From NCBI GenBank assembly GCA_012031335.1, contig JAAUTT010000362.1, positions 1 through 5,590 on the forward strand: 5,590 nt of DNA. Direction: 5' to 3'. This DNA is from Bacteroidales bacterium. GTDB taxonomy: Bacteria; Bacteroidota; Bacteroidia; Bacteroidales; JAAUTT01. Below the pieces are notes generated by a model. That model did no database searches. It was not told the origin of the DNA and saw only the letters and a program-made list of their open reading frames with translations. A program made the translations under genes and the position numbers. Positions 5,538-5,590 of the stretch are shown here, piece by piece. Position 1 is the first letter of the stretch; every line of letters begins with the position of its first letter.

Positions 5538-5590
5538 TATAAATCAAATTGATGGGGCTTTATTGCTGACCGAATTGAACCATACCAGCC
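5537..5590 (-). CDS. 3' end of an unidentified gene (last 17 codons), coupled to rteC
   Basis: The minus-strand frame reads GWYGSIRSAIKPHQFDL and stops with TAA at 5539-5537; the last A of that stop is the first base of the rteC ATG. The one-base overlap is typical of co-translated genes, which is the main reason to believe this is the tail of a real gene. Seventeen residues are too few to assign a family. An RteB-like regulator would be expected from CTnDOT gene order, but nothing seen here supports it. Confidence 0.45.
   Translation of the reverse strand, partial: GWYGSIRSAIKPHQFDL

Overview
The window looks like an accessory stretch from a member of the Bacteroidota. It is AT-rich, its proteins are rich in Asn, Lys and Ile, its genes lack clear Shine-Dalgarno sequences, and it carries an RteC-family regulator, a protein of Bacteroidota conjugative and mobilizable elements. 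Every gene I can support is on the minus strand, so the layout is best read from right to left.

The right part (5590 to about 2694) is a mobile-element regulation and replication segment. It starts with the last 17 codons of an unidentified gene, followed with a one-base stop/start overlap by an intact RteC-family gene (5537-4698). Next comes a regulatory gap with repeated palindromes built on ACCAAGTTGGT. A small excisionase-like helix-turn-helix gene (4519-4235) follows, then, after 15 bases, a winged-helix replication-initiator-like gene (4219-3488), then a DnaC-like ATPase (3307-2694). The ATPase reads in two frames because one base is missing in its Walker A motif. Between the last two genes lies a non-coding block (about 3326-3477) made of a perfect hairpin and a nested imperfect inverted repeat. 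By analogy with CTnDOT-type elements, RteC would switch on the excisionase-like operon, and the two downstream proteins would serve DNA replication of the element.

The middle part (about 2555-839) is an AbiE-type (type IV) toxin-antitoxin or abortive-infection module. A candidate operator precedes the antitoxin gene abiEi (2496-1697), which is recognisable along its whole length but broken by three frameshifts. The toxin gene abiEii (1696-839) is intact and starts on the base after the original antitoxin stop codon.

The left part (699-1) is the start of a LytS-type sensor histidine kinase that runs off the window. It may be chromosomal flank or further cargo; no integrase, tRNA or direct-repeat boundary is visible.

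No CRISPR array, rRNA, tRNA or complete insertion sequence was seen. The points most worth checking are the clustered frameshifts (true decay or read errors), the candidate RteC operators, the large inverted-repeat block and the candidate AbiEi operator. I did not find a convincing, wholly new system.
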